From: Bryobacterales bacterium
GTDB lineage: Bacteria > Acidobacteriota > Terriglobia > Bryobacterales > Bryobacteraceae
Direction of reading: 5' to 3'
Assembly: GCA_003170295.1 (NCBI GenBank)
Contig: PNAJ01000154.1
Coordinates: forward strand, 1 to 60,962
Length of the DNA: 60,962 nt
Shown here: positions 7,117-15,895 of the stretch, piece after piece
Layout: each line of letters opens with the position of its first letter
Numbering within the stretch: the stretch's first letter is position 1
Position numbers and translations under genes: made by a program
Notes under the pieces: generated by a model
The model's database searches: none
Told to the model about the DNA's origin: nothing
The model's input: the letters and a program-made list of their open reading frames with translations, nothing else

Positions 7117-8103
7117 GTGGCAGGACGCTTGCGATACACATTGTACGGAATCGTGGTGACATTGCTTGCGCAGCCGAATCCGTACCGCACGGTCGAGAAC
7201 TGGTTCAAGCTTCCGGAGGGGCGCACCTGGGGCTCGACCAGCACGGTGGCCGTCGATTCCAAGGGCCACATCTGGATCGCGGAGCGGTGCGGCGCGAATG
7301 GCTGCGCCGGAAAAACGGTGGATCCGATCCTGGAATTCGACGACTCGGGAAAACTGCTGAAGAGTTTCGGAAGCGGCCTGCTGCTGTTTCCTCACGGGAT
7401 CTGGATCGACAAGCAAGACAACCTGTGGATCGCCGACGGCCAGGGCGCGGACCGAATAGGTCATCAGGTAATCAAATTCAGCCCCGATGGGAAGGTGCTG
7501 ATGGCTATTGGGAAAGCCGGAGTTGCCGGCGACGGTCCCGACACCTTCAATCAGCCGAATGCCGTCGCGATCGCGCCGAATGGAGACATCTTCATATCCG
7601 ATGGTCACAATCGCGGCCGAGGCAACGCGCGCGTGGTGAAGTTTACCAAGGACGGGAAATTCATCAAGCAATGGGGAGGACACGGGTCGGGTCCAGGCGA
7701 GTTCGAGGTGCCGCACTGCCTCGCGTTCGATTCCCAAGGGCGGCTATTCGTCGGCGATCGCGCCAATAACAGGATTCAGATTTTCGACCAGGATGGCAAG
7801 TTTATCGCCGAGTGGAAGCAATTCGGCCGGCCCAGCGGAATGTTCATCGACAGTCACGATGTGATCTATGTCGGCGATTCGGAATCGATTGAAACAGGCG
7901 GGTACGCCGGGAACAATCCAGGCTTCAAGCGAGGCATTCGAATCGGGAGCGCGAAAGACGGCGCGGTGACGGCATTCATTCCGGACCCGACGCCAGGGCT
8001 AGGAGCGACCAGCGGAGCCGAAGGCGTGGGCGCGGACGGTAAGGGGACGGTGTATGGCGCTGAGGTGCTTCAGAAGGGTGTGAAGAAGTATGTACGGCAA
8101 TAA
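7117..8103 (+). CDS. exported NHL-repeat beta-propeller protein
   Basis: A protein of about 328 aa. A GTG start at 7117 is supported by AGGAGG five nucleotides upstream; the open frame extends back to 6889, but that part overlaps bshA in antisense and looks like shadow. A hydrophobic N-terminus (LYGIVVTLLA) acts as a signal. Repeated blades follow: GSTSTVAVDSKGHIWIAERC, FPHGIWIDKQDNLWIADG, NQPNAVAIAPNGDIFISDG, PHCLAFDSQGRLFVGDR, RPSGMFIDSHDVIYVGDS. This is the NHL pattern of a six-bladed propeller. Homologues carry peptidylglycine-lyase-like annotations, but no enzymatic residues are evident. A ligand-binding or sugar-related periplasmic role is possible. Confidence 0.85.
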   Translation: MAGRLRYTLYGIVVTLLAQPNPYRTVENWFKLPEGRTWGSTSTVAVDSKGHIWIAERCGANGCAGKTVDPILEFDDSGKLLKSFGSGLLLFPHGIWIDKQDNLWIADGQGADRIGHQVIKFSPDGKVLMAIGKAGVAGDGPDTFNQPNAVAIAPNGDIFISDGHNRGRGNARVVKFTKDGKFIKQWGGHGSGPGEFEVPHCLAFDSQGRLFVGDRANNRIQIFDQDGKFIAEWKQFGRPSGMFIDSHDVIYVGDSESIETGGYAGNNPGFKRGIRIGSAKDGAVTAFIPDPTPGLGATSGAEGVGADGKGTVYGAEVLQKGVKKYVRQ

Positions 8104-8188
8104 GTTGGCAGGCGAAACCGCCTTCCCCACCCGGCTTCAGATTGGCGGCGCACAAGATGGTGGCCTGGCAAGGGAGGCTGCGCTTTAG

Positions 8189-8194
8189 TACAAT
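8189..8194 (+). promoter_or_regulatory. possible -10 element for the DHDPS-like gene
   Basis: TACAAT in CTTTAGTACAATTC, 23 nt before ATG 8218, with a weak TGGCAA 17 nt upstream as a candidate -35. The resulting short leader would still contain the AGGAGG ribosome-binding site at 8206-8211. Confidence 0.35.
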
Positions 8195-8217
8195 TCATGA
8201 CGACCAGGAGGTTGTCC

Positions 8218-9192
8218 ATGATGACAGAAACTACCCGACGAACGTTTCTAGGAGCGGTGGGAGCCGCAGCGGCGATCGCCTCGCCTCGCGGATCCAAGAC
8301 TCCGGGCGCAGCGCAGGAAAAGTGCATCTTCCTAGTAGCGGCCTGCACGCCTTGCGACAAAAACTTGAAGTTCGACGAAGGCGTCTACAAAGACATGATG
8401 GCGTACTTCAAAGATCAGGGCGCCGATGGAGTGGTGGTGACGGGCACCACAGGCGAGTATCCTTCGTTCTCCACCGCGGAGCGGAAAAAGATCCAGGAGA
8501 CCGCGCTGAAGCACCGGGCTGGGTTGTCGATCATCGTCTCTTCGGGTACGTCGAATTTCCCGGAGACGCTGGAGCTGTCTTTGCACGCCGCGGCGAACGG
8601 AGCCGATGGACTGCTGATCATTCCTCCGTTCTATTACAAGAAGCCGCCGCTTGCCGGATTGACGAAATACTATTCGCTGATCTTCGATCAGGTGAAAATT
8701 CCGATCAATCTCTATCACATTCCCGGCACCAGCGCGGTTCCCATCACGGCCGAATTGCTGCACAGCCTGGAGCACTATCCAAACCTCGCCGGCATCAAGG
8801 ATTCCGCGGGCGATGTCCCCGAGTACGAGATGTACCTCAAGGAATTTCCGAAGCTCAACATGAGGACCGGCACCGGCAACAACCTGAAGGCCGCGTTGCA
8901 GGCGGGCATGGGCGCGATTCTGGCGGAAGGAAATCTTTTCACCAAGCGAATCGCGAACGTGTTCGCGGCACATCGCGCGGGCAAAGATATCGACGCGCCG
9001 CTGGCGACTCTGCGAGCCGCGCAAACGGTCCTGCGGTCCGCGGGCGTCGGAGGGTACGGCCCGATGAAGTACGCGCTCAGTCTGGAGATGGGAACGCGCC
9101 AGACGTATCAGCGTCCGCCAAATCTGGATGTCACCGATGAGCAGAAGGCGATCATCAAGACGAAGCTCGAAGAACTCAAGCACATCGCCTAA
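8218..9192 (+). CDS. Tat-exported dihydrodipicolinate synthase family lyase
   Basis: A protein of about 324 aa. The N-terminus TETTRRTFLGAVGAAAAIA is a twin-arginine signal, so this class I aldolase-fold enzyme should act outside the cytoplasm. Family residues are present: GTTGEYPSF (pyruvate-binding loop), Tyr166 in NLYHIPG, and the Schiff-base Lys194 in AGIKDSAG. DHDPS/NAL-family enzymes condense or cleave 2-oxo acids. A housekeeping DapA would not be exported, so a sugar-acid or related substrate is more likely. Start ATG 8218 follows AGGAGG with 6-nt spacing; ATG 8221 is also possible. It precedes a PQQ dehydrogenase, cytochrome and cupin on the same strand. Confidence 0.88.
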   Translation: MMTETTRRTFLGAVGAAAAIASPRGSKTPGAAQEKCIFLVAACTPCDKNLKFDEGVYKDMMAYFKDQGADGVVVTGTTGEYPSFSTAERKKIQETALKHRAGLSIIVSSGTSNFPETLELSLHAAANGADGLLIIPPFYYKKPPLAGLTKYYSLIFDQVKIPINLYHIPGTSAVPITAELLHSLEHYPNLAGIKDSAGDVPEYEMYLKEFPKLNMRTGTGNNLKAALQAGMGAILAEGNLFTKRIANVFAAHRAGKDIDAPLATLRAAQTVLRSAGVGGYGPMKYALSLEMGTRQTYQRPPNLDVTDEQKAIIKTKLEELKHIA

Positions 9193-9195
9193 GAG

Positions 9196-9225
9196 CCGAA
9201 CACCGCTCCCTGCGGTCACGGTTCG
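9196..9225. repeat. short palindromic repeat (CTCCCT-GCGGTC family)
   Basis: CGAAC and GTTCG ends enclose CCGCTCCCTGCGGTCACG. The core resembles the CTCCCTGACGGTCGCGG copy at 43704-43730 and the reverse copy at 21712-21737. It lies between the lyase stop and the PQQ dehydrogenase start. Confidence 0.5.
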
Positions 9226-9249
9226 ATAGGATCTGGAGACAACTATTTT

Positions 9250-11322
9250 ATGTTTCGAATGACGCCGGTTATCGTCGGAATCGCCTTGATCGGGTTGTCT
9301 GCGTCGGCGCAGAAGAGTAAGGACGGTGAATGGCCGAGCTACGCGGCGGACCTGGCGGGCACCCGATACCGTCCTCTCGATCAGATCAACGCGTCGAACT
9401 TCAGCAAGCTCGAAGTCGCGTGGCGATTCAAAACCGACAGCATCGGCAATCGACCGGAATACAAGTTAGAAGGGACGCCGCTGATGGTGGGCGGCGTGGT
9501 CTACACGACCGCTGGGTCGCGACGTGCGGCCATCGCGCTCGATGCCGCGACCGGCGAGCTTCTGTGGGTGCATGGCGAGCACGAAGGAGAGCGCGGTGCA
9601 GCGGCTCCACGGCAACTGTCGGGTCGAGGGCTCGCGTATTGGACCGACGGCAAACAGGAGCGGATCCTTTATGTGACGCCGGGCTATCGGATGATCTGTC
9701 TCGATGCGAAGACCGGCCAAGTGGTCGCGTCTTTTGGCAAGAACGGTGTTGTGGATCTAAAGCTCGACGACGATCAGACCATTCTGCCCGATCTGACGAC
9801 GGGCGAGATCGGGTTACAATCGGCGCCGATCGTCGCCAAGGACACCATCATCATCGGCGCGGCGTTTCGCGAAGGCATGACGCCGAAGACCATGCGCAAC
9901 AACAAGGGTTTCGTGCGCGGATTCGACGTGAAGACCGGCAAACGCCTGTGGATTTTCCACACCATTCCGATGAAGAACGAGCCTGGCTACGACACTTGGT
10001 TGAACGGATCGGCCGACTACACCGGCAACACCGGACTGTGGACGCAAGTCACCGCGGATGAGCAGCTCGGCTTGGCTTATTTGCCGATCGAGTCCCCGAC
10101 CGGCGATTACTACGGAGGCCATCGCCCAGGGAACAATCTTTATGGCGAGAGCCTAGTGTGTGTCGACCTGAAGACCGGACAGAAGAAGTGGCATTACCAG
10201 TTGGTGCATCATCCTTTGTGGGACATGGATATTTCTTCCGCGCCGATTCTTGCGGATATCAACGTGAACGGCCGCGCCATCAAGGCGGTCGCACAACCGA
10301 CGAAGCAGGGATTTCTCTACGTGTTCGATCGAGTGAACGGCAAGCCGGTGTGGGACATGGAAGAGCGGCCAGTGGAGAAAGGGACGGTTCCAGGCGAGTG
10401 GTACGCCCCGACGCAGCCGTTTCCGACGAAGCCGCCGATCTACAGCCGCAACGGCGTTTCGACCGACGATCTGATCGACTTCACGCCCGCGATGCGGGAC
10501 GCGGCGTTGACGATCGTCGCGAAATATCACATTGGACCGGTGTACACGCCTCCAGTCGAGAGCAAGATCGGCGGACCTTTGGCGACGCTGACGATGGGCA
10601 CTGCGAGCGGCGGAACGAATTGGCCCGGAGCTTCCTACGATCCCGAGACGCACATCGTCTACGCCTACGCGTGCAACGCGTGCCTCACGCCAATCGGTCT
10701 GGCTCGTCCTCCAAAAACTTTGTCGGATATGGATTTCGTGGCGGGCACGGCGGGACAGGAGGTCGTCAACAGAGCGGGTCCTGGCGAGAATGCGGGGGCC
10801 GATTCGCCGATGCCGAAACGGGCACCGGCTGCCGGCCGCGGCGGTGGCGGCGGAGGCGGCGGCCTGACCCTGCAGGGACTCCCGCTGATCAAGCCGCCTT
10901 ATGGAACGATCTCCGCGATCAGTCTCGATAAGGGCGAGATCGTCTGGCAGATCCCGCATGGAGATACGCCGGACGCGATTCGCAATAACGCCGCGCTGAA
11001 GGGCATCGACATTCCGCGCACGGGGCAGTTAGGCTATAACGTCGGCACGCTGATCACGAAGACGCTGGTGATCGCGGGCGAGGGGCAGAGGACCACGACT
11101 CCGGAACATCCCCCGGGCGCGATGCTGCGCGCTTACGACAAAGCGACCGGGAAAGATGCGGGCGCGGTGTACATGCCCGCGCCGCAGACCGGATCGCCCA
11201 TGACGTACATGTTGCACGGCAGGCAATACATCATCGTCGCGGTGAGCGGCGGCAATTATTCCGGCGAATACATTGCGTTCACTCTGCCTGAGAAGGAAGA
11301 GCACACGCCGACGGCGCAATGA
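9250..11322 (+). CDS. PQQ-dependent quinoprotein dehydrogenase
   Basis: A 690-aa exported enzyme with a signal peptide in residues 1-20. It begins with the WPSYAADLAGTRYRPLDQIN opening shared by PQQ alcohol/glucose dehydrogenases and contains propeller tryptophan-docking segments (ATGELLWVHG, GKRLWIFHTIP, GQKKWHYQLVHHPLWDMD, KGEIVWQIPHG). The enzyme would oxidise an alcohol or aldose in the periplasm and hand electrons to the cytochrome c encoded next. A Gly-rich loop (AAGRGGGGGGGG) near residue 538 and a CNAC pair near residues 474-477 are lineage-specific features. The stop overlaps the cytochrome start by 4 nt. Substrate unknown. Confidence 0.92.
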   Translation: MFRMTPVIVGIALIGLSASAQKSKDGEWPSYAADLAGTRYRPLDQINASNFSKLEVAWRFKTDSIGNRPEYKLEGTPLMVGGVVYTTAGSRRAAIALDAATGELLWVHGEHEGERGAAAPRQLSGRGLAYWTDGKQERILYVTPGYRMICLDAKTGQVVASFGKNGVVDLKLDDDQTILPDLTTGEIGLQSAPIVAKDTIIIGAAFREGMTPKTMRNNKGFVRGFDVKTGKRLWIFHTIPMKNEPGYDTWLNGSADYTGNTGLWTQVTADEQLGLAYLPIESPTGDYYGGHRPGNNLYGESLVCVDLKTGQKKWHYQLVHHPLWDMDISSAPILADINVNGRAIKAVAQPTKQGFLYVFDRVNGKPVWDMEERPVEKGTVPGEWYAPTQPFPTKPPIYSRNGVSTDDLIDFTPAMRDAALTIVAKYHIGPVYTPPVESKIGGPLATLTMGTASGGTNWPGASYDPETHIVYAYACNACLTPIGLARPPKTLSDMDFVAGTAGQEVVNRAGPGENAGADSPMPKRAPAAGRGGGGGGGGLTLQGLPLIKPPYGTISAISLDKGEIVWQIPHGDTPDAIRNNAALKGIDIPRTGQLGYNVGTLITKTLVIAGEGQRTTTPEHPPGAMLRAYDKATGKDAGAVYMPAPQTGSPMTYMLHGRQYIIVAVSGGNYSGEYIAFTLPEKEEHTPTAQ

Positions 11323-11723
11323 AAATTGCAATCGCAGCAGCAGTGGCGATCGGCTTGATCTATGCTCAGACGCGGTCCGTGTGGGACGGCGTGTATACGG
11401 AGGAGCAGGCGGGCCGCGGGCAGGGGCTCTATAATCAGCACTGCGCGTCGTGCCACGCGGATACTCTGATGGGTGGCGAGATGTCTCCTCCGCTGGCCGG
11501 TGGCGACTTCCTGTCGAATTGGAACGGCCTGACGATGGGCGAATTGTTCGAGCGCATCCGCACCACGATGCCTCTGAACAATGCGGGAAAATTGAGCCGT
11601 GAAGTGAACGCCGATATCACGGCCTACATTCTAAGCGTGAACAAATTTCCGGCGGGCAAAACAGAACTGCCGCATTCAACTGAATTTCTAAAGGAAATTC
11701 GCATCGAGAGCGAAAAGAAGTGA
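11319..11723 (+). CDS. periplasmic cytochrome c
   Basis: A 134-aa protein with a signal peptide (residues 1-16) and one haem-binding motif CASCH (C42, C45, H46). A likely Met axial ligand is in IRTTMPLNN. It is coupled to the PQQ dehydrogenase gene by an ATGA overlap and to the cupin gene by a GTGA overlap, so the three are translated together. Role: electron acceptor of the dehydrogenase, passing electrons to the respiratory chain. Confidence 0.93.
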   Translation: MKIAIAAAVAIGLIYAQTRSVWDGVYTEEQAGRGQGLYNQHCASCHADTLMGGEMSPPLAGGDFLSNWNGLTMGELFERIRTTMPLNNAGKLSREVNADITAYILSVNKFPAGKTELPHSTEFLKEIRIESEKK

Positions 11724-12127
11724 CAATGACTCGTCGAGACTTGACACTGTTATCAGCGGGCTTGATCGCGGCCACGGCCAAAGCGCAGAAGGCGGCCCTG
11801 CCCAGCAAGGCTTATCGGTTTGAAGATCTGGTGGTGAAAGGGAACGGACGCGCGGTCTTCGATGGCCTCACGCATTCCGGATTTCATGTCGATCTGCATG
11901 AGACCGAACTCGCGCCGGGCATGGCTCCGCACGCGCCTCACCGCCATGAGCACGAAGAGATCGTAATGGTCCGCGAGGGCACGCTTGAAGTGACGATCGA
12001 GGGAAAAGTGACCAGCGTTGGACCAGGCTCGGTGATCTACGCCGCGTCGAATGATTTGCATGGCTGGAAAAATGTCGGCGCGACGCAAGCGTACTATTTC
12101 GTGATCGCGCTCGGGCGTGTCGCCTAA
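11720..12127 (+). CDS. exported cupin-domain protein
   Basis: A 135-aa single-domain cupin with a twin-arginine-like signal (MTRRDLTLLSAGLIAATAKA). Cupin motif 1 is seen as HAPHRHEHEEIVMVREG, which has the metal His and Glu residues, and motif 2 as PGSVIYAASNDLHGWKN. It may bind or isomerise a sugar-like product of the neighbouring dehydrogenase; that is inference from context. The start is GTG 11720 (overlapping the cytochrome stop) or ATG 11726. Confidence 0.88.
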   Translation: MTMTRRDLTLLSAGLIAATAKAQKAALPSKAYRFEDLVVKGNGRAVFDGLTHSGFHVDLHETELAPGMAPHAPHRHEHEEIVMVREGTLEVTIEGKVTSVGPGSVIYAASNDLHGWKNVGATQAYYFVIALGRVA

Positions 12128-12215
12128 CTCGCCAGCGTTCTTTTCTTCCTTTCCCAGATCTTCGCCATCTTGCGGCCGCGTGTAACGATTTTTTCCGCTG
12201 GTGAATCGTAAGGGA

Positions 12216-12221
12216 TAATAT
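12216..12221 (+). promoter_or_regulatory. possible -10 element of the pseudokinase gene
   Basis: TAATAT in AAGGGATAATATGG, about 50 nt before ATG 12273, in a short AT-richer patch after the cupin gene. The -35 is not convincing. Confidence 0.3.
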
Positions 12222-12272
12222 GGCTTGGGCGCGTTCGGAATCGCGCTGCGAGCATTCGCGAGAGGCTTTACA

Positions 12273-13463
12273 ATGAATCTGGCTGGTGAAATCTTGACTC
12301 CAAGAGTCGCTGAGTTCTCCCGACAGTGGGAAGGCCGGTTGATCGGCGCGTTTCCGCTCCGCCAATTTCTAGCGGGCGGCGAGAGCAGCGTGGTTTTTCT
12401 GACCACTTACGAGACGCGCCCGGCGGCGATAAAACTCCTGCGCACGGAACCGCTGAGCGCGGATGCGCAACTCGCCCGATGGAATGCGGCGGCAAAGCTC
12501 TCGCATCCCAACCTGATCGGGATTTTCGCTTCTGGGCGGTGTGATCTCGACGGCATACCGCTGCTCTACATCGTGATGGAGTACGCCGAGGAAGATCTTT
12601 CGCAAGTCCTTCCCAATCGAGCTCTCACCGCCGTCGAAGCGCGCGAGATGCTCGGCCCCACGCTAAGTGCGCTCGAATACATCCATCGGCAGGGGTGCGT
12701 CCACGCTCACTTGAAGCCGGCTAACATCATGGCGGCCGGCGATACTTTGAAGATTTCGAGCGATGGAATCTGCCGGCTGGGAGCGAACGGTCGCAGCGCA
12801 CCCAGCCCTTACGACCCGCCGGAGAGCGCGAACGGAATCGCTTCCCCAGCCGGAGACGTCTGGTCTCTCGGCGTGACGCTCGTGGAGGCGCTTACGCAGA
12901 AGCTTCCCGCCGAGGCTGCGGAACTGCCGGAGCCGTTCGCCGAAATCGCCCACCACTGTCTACAACCCAACCCAGCGGATCGCTGGACCATTGCGGATAT
13001 TTCAAAGCTCCTCACCGAGCCTCGAGCCCCGGCCCCAACCAAGAAACGTTATCTCGTACCAGTCGCCGCGCTGATTCTTCTCGCGCTCCTGATCGTTGTC
13101 GTGCTGCGCGTCAGGCGGCCTGACACGACCGTGCCGCCGCCTGCTGCTCCCATACCAACGCACGTCACTGAAGTACAGGCGCCGGACATTATCGATCAGC
13201 CGCTGCCCGAGATAACGGAGCAGGCCAGACGCACGATTCACGGCAAAATATCGGTGAACGTCAACGTCGAAGTCGATCCTTTTGGCGCCGTAACGGATGC
13301 GAAGCTCGTTCCTCCCGCCACCAGCAAGTATTTTAGCGACCGCGCTCTAATAGCCGTCCGGCAGTGGAAATTCCGGCCAACCAACGTCGAGCAACAATGG
13401 CGCGTGCATTTCGAATTTCGCCCGGCGGGCACTAAGGTCCAACCCCGCCGCCTTTCGCCTTGA
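12273..13463 (+). CDS. membrane pseudokinase fused to a TonB C-terminal domain
   Basis: A protein of about 396 aa. Residues ~25-245 follow the bacterial Ser/Thr kinase fold: the glycine loop is FLAGGESSVVF, the beta3 Lys is K54 in AAIKLLR, and the hinge is IVMEYAEEDL. The catalytic loop reads CVHAHLKPAN (H146 where HRD has Asp), the DFG site reads SSDG (S163), and the helix-C Glu is not evident, so catalysis is unlikely. One membrane helix (~257-280) follows, then a Pro-rich linker and a TonB-type C-terminal domain (NVEVDPFGAVTDAKLV...ALIAVRQWKFRPT). That places the kinase fold in the cytoplasm and the TonB domain in the periplasm. Start ATG 12273 follows GAGAGG. The 3' end overlaps the convergent GT2 gene by 32 nt. 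Confidence 0.85.
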   Translation: MNLAGEILTPRVAEFSRQWEGRLIGAFPLRQFLAGGESSVVFLTTYETRPAAIKLLRTEPLSADAQLARWNAAAKLSHPNLIGIFASGRCDLDGIPLLYIVMEYAEEDLSQVLPNRALTAVEAREMLGPTLSALEYIHRQGCVHAHLKPANIMAAGDTLKISSDGICRLGANGRSAPSPYDPPESANGIASPAGDVWSLGVTLVEALTQKLPAEAAELPEPFAEIAHHCLQPNPADRWTIADISKLLTEPRAPAPTKKRYLVPVAALILLALLIVVVLRVRRPDTTVPPPAAPIPTHVTEVQAPDIIDQPLPEITEQARRTIHGKISVNVNVEVDPFGAVTDAKLVPPATSKYFSDRALIAVRQWKFRPTNVEQQWRVHFEFRPAGTKVQPRRLSP

Positions 13464-14589
13464 CCCGCGTGGGAAGCCACAACCGCGTCGGCTCGATGAA
13501 AAACACCACCAGTCCGGCCATCGATGCCGCGTTCATCGTCACGAACGTTCGCGCGGGCGAGCTGAGCCTCTTGAGCGGAAATCCCTTGGGAAAAAATCCG
13601 TCGACGAGCGCGAGCAGAAAGAAAATCGCCCCAGCCCCAAGCAAGAACCAACGCATCGGGGACCCGGGAAGCAGCAACGTACCAACGATCGTTAATAAAA
13701 TCGCCCACGGCAACACCAGCCTCCCAAGCTTGTGCGATAAAAAATGGAACCGCATGCGATTCTTCGACGAGAACAATTGTGGGAATCTTGCGAAGGTCTG
13801 CCACAGTCCCGCCAGATTGCGCCAGCGCCGCTTGAATTCCGTGCCGGCCACCGCGGGATAATCCACCGCGATCGCTTGCCTGTCGAAAATCACGCGATAT
13901 CCCTTAAAAAACGCCAGCAGCGGCAGCGCAGCGTCATCGCTGAGCGTATCGGGACGCAGCGGCATTGCGAGTTTCCGGCGCATGGCGTAAATGCATCCCG
14001 TGGTATTGAAAATCGAATCGATCCTGGTTTGCCGCTCGCGCGCCCACACTTCGTAGCGCCAATATAAATCCATGTCGGCCTGCTCGCCCGCCTCGGCTTT
14101 CTTTAACCGCATCTCACCGGTCGCGGCGCCCACCGACGGATCGGCGAAATTCGCGACCAGATGGCGCAGCGCCATGCGGTCCAGAGGCTGCCGCACATCC
14201 GTAAAAAACAGCAGCTCTCCCGTGGCTCGCTCGAACGCCAGATTCAATGCGGCCGACTTCCCGCAATGCGGCGCGGCCAGCAATTGCACACCGCGATCCG
14301 CATACTCCTTCACAATCGATTCGGTCTCGTCCGTCGATCCGTCCGACACCACGATAATTTCGAGTAAATGCTTCGGATAGTCCAGCGCGAAAATGGTTTC
14401 GAGCTTCGCACGCGTGTGCGCCGCCCCATTGTAGACCGCCATGATCAGCGACACAGTCGATTCGTAACTCAGATCCTTGCGCACCGCAGGCGCCGCCTGG
14501 AACGGCACGGTGCGAAGCAGGATCGGGTACCCGAACAGAATGTAGAGCGCGATCGCGGCGCCAAAAATCAGAAGCAGCGCAGCCGTCAT
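13432..14589 (-). CDS. membrane glycosyltransferase family 2
   Basis: A 385-aa processive-type GT2. An N-terminal membrane helix (1-25) is followed by the nucleotide-binding VSDGSTDETE, the acidic TDVRQ at the DxD position, and LSDDAALPLL as the probable acceptor/base site. An RRWRNLAG motif resembles the (Q/R)xxRW signature of synthases. Three or so C-terminal membrane helices complete it. It begins 3 nt after the sugar-phosphate transferase stop, so the two form an operon for exopolysaccharide assembly at the inner membrane. The sugar and linkage are unknown. Confidence 0.88.
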   Translation of the reverse strand: MTAALLLIFGAAIALYILFGYPILLRTVPFQAAPAVRKDLSYESTVSLIMAVYNGAAHTRAKLETIFALDYPKHLLEIIVVSDGSTDETESIVKEYADRGVQLLAAPHCGKSAALNLAFERATGELLFFTDVRQPLDRMALRHLVANFADPSVGAATGEMRLKKAEAGEQADMDLYWRYEVWARERQTRIDSIFNTTGCIYAMRRKLAMPLRPDTLSDDAALPLLAFFKGYRVIFDRQAIAVDYPAVAGTEFKRRWRNLAGLWQTFARFPQLFSSKNRMRFHFLSHKLGRLVLPWAILLTIVGTLLLPGSPMRWFLLGAGAIFFLLALVDGFFPKGFPLKRLSSPARTFVTMNAASMAGLVVFFIEPTRLWLPTRVKAKGGGVGP

Positions 14590-14592
14590 GAA

Positions 14593-15813
14593 TCAGCCCG
14601 CAACATCGCCGAAGATCGATGCCATCAGAATGTCGATATCGAAACCGGGCGACAAATGCTTGATATAGTACAGATCGTATTCCAGCTCGACCGATGCATC
14701 GAAGGTCGTGTCTTTCATAGTCCGGTGAATCTGCGCCCAGCCCGTCAGTCCGGGCCGCACGGCGACGCGCTGCGAAAAGTACGGAATCTGTTCGCTCAAT
14801 GCCTCGCTAAACTCCACCCGGCTCGGACGCGGACCCACCAGCGACATCTCTCCGCGCACCACGTTGAACAATTGCGGCAGCCCGCGCACCCGCACCCGCG
14901 CCAGCCATCGCCCCACCGCGGATCGGGATTGGAACCGCAGACGGTCGAACGGAATGCCGTGCAATCCCACCGCGCGGTACGGTTCGAGCAATGGCTCCGA
15001 CGGCGCGGAGACTTTCAGCGCGATCGCGGCCGCCAGCAGCACCGGGGTCGCGATCGGCAACAAGACAAGCCCCAGAACGTTGGAATAAATCGCTTGCAGG
15101 GCAAGGTTTTTCCGCTGCGGCGACATGTCGCCATACAAAAATCGGACCGGCGATAGATGCAGGCAGGAAACGCGCTGCAGCGCCGATTCAAAAAACGCGG
15201 TGGCATCCAGAATTCGCACGCCTTGGAAGCGCAGATCGAGCAGCGCGTTTGCGGGAAAAGCCCCCGGAGACGCCACGTCGCCGACCACGATCTCGTCCGG
15301 TTTCAATTCCTCCGCCAGTGCGCGTATATCGCCCGGAAAAGGCATCGGACCGAGCATCTGGTAACCGCTGGCCCTGGCGATTTCGGGAAACGCAACATTG
15401 GAACCCAGCAGTAACAGCCTCGGCTGCGCGCTTAACTTCGGAAACACGATGCGAAAGATGAAATACCAAACCACCAGCAGCGCCCCTGAAAGCAAGCTGC
15501 CCAGGAACGTCTCGGACATTCCCAGAAGCCACACAAAACCGACGTAGCTCAACAACGCTTCCAGCAGAAACACGGTCCCCAACGAGAGCGAGATCTGCTG
15601 TATCCTCTCGAACCAGGAGTAGCCCGAATGGAGGCGCGTGAGCTGCAGGGCTATAAGAGCGCTCAAAATCGCGACTCCCAGTGACGCGATGGCCGTCACG
15701 GGGTCCGCCTCCATCGCCATCCTAAAATCGCTCGAAGGCAACAGAAACGGCACCAGCGTAAAGGCGCAGCTGAAAATCAGGATGTCCCCAATCAGCAACA
15801 CGCGGCGGTACAT
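14593..15813 (-). CDS. exopolysaccharide polyprenyl glycosylphosphotransferase
   Basis: A protein of about 406 aa of the WbaP/WcaJ type, which transfers a hexose-1-phosphate to undecaprenyl phosphate to start a repeat unit. It has four or five N-terminal membrane helices, a CoA-binding-like middle region (LLLLGSNVAFPEIARASG), and the C-terminal bacterial sugar transferase domain with GLPQLFNVVRGEMSLVGPRP and VRPGLTGWAQI. It ends ELEYDLYYIKHLSPGFDIDI, the usual tail. Start ATG 15813 sits before the first helix; a TTG at 15867 would add 18 residues. A 95-bp palindromic repeat lies just upstream. Confidence 0.9.
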   Translation of the reverse strand: MYRRVLLIGDILIFSCAFTLVPFLLPSSDFRMAMEADPVTAIASLGVAILSALIALQLTRLHSGYSWFERIQQISLSLGTVFLLEALLSYVGFVWLLGMSETFLGSLLSGALLVVWYFIFRIVFPKLSAQPRLLLLGSNVAFPEIARASGYQMLGPMPFPGDIRALAEELKPDEIVVGDVASPGAFPANALLDLRFQGVRILDATAFFESALQRVSCLHLSPVRFLYGDMSPQRKNLALQAIYSNVLGLVLLPIATPVLLAAAIALKVSAPSEPLLEPYRAVGLHGIPFDRLRFQSRSAVGRWLARVRVRGLPQLFNVVRGEMSLVGPRPSRVEFSEALSEQIPYFSQRVAVRPGLTGWAQIHRTMKDTTFDASVELEYDLYYIKHLSPGFDIDILMASIFGDVAG

Positions 15814-15895
15814 CCGTTCCGAAGCGAAGCGAGAATCGAGCGGCAACCCGCAGTCTAACACGCACAAAAGCGCGAACTCGATTCAGGTGGGCTTG

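Noticed and set aside
14368..15156. 262-aa plus-strand frame
   Set aside because: It is antisense to the GT2 and sugar transferase genes, with Arg/His/Gln-rich shadow composition.
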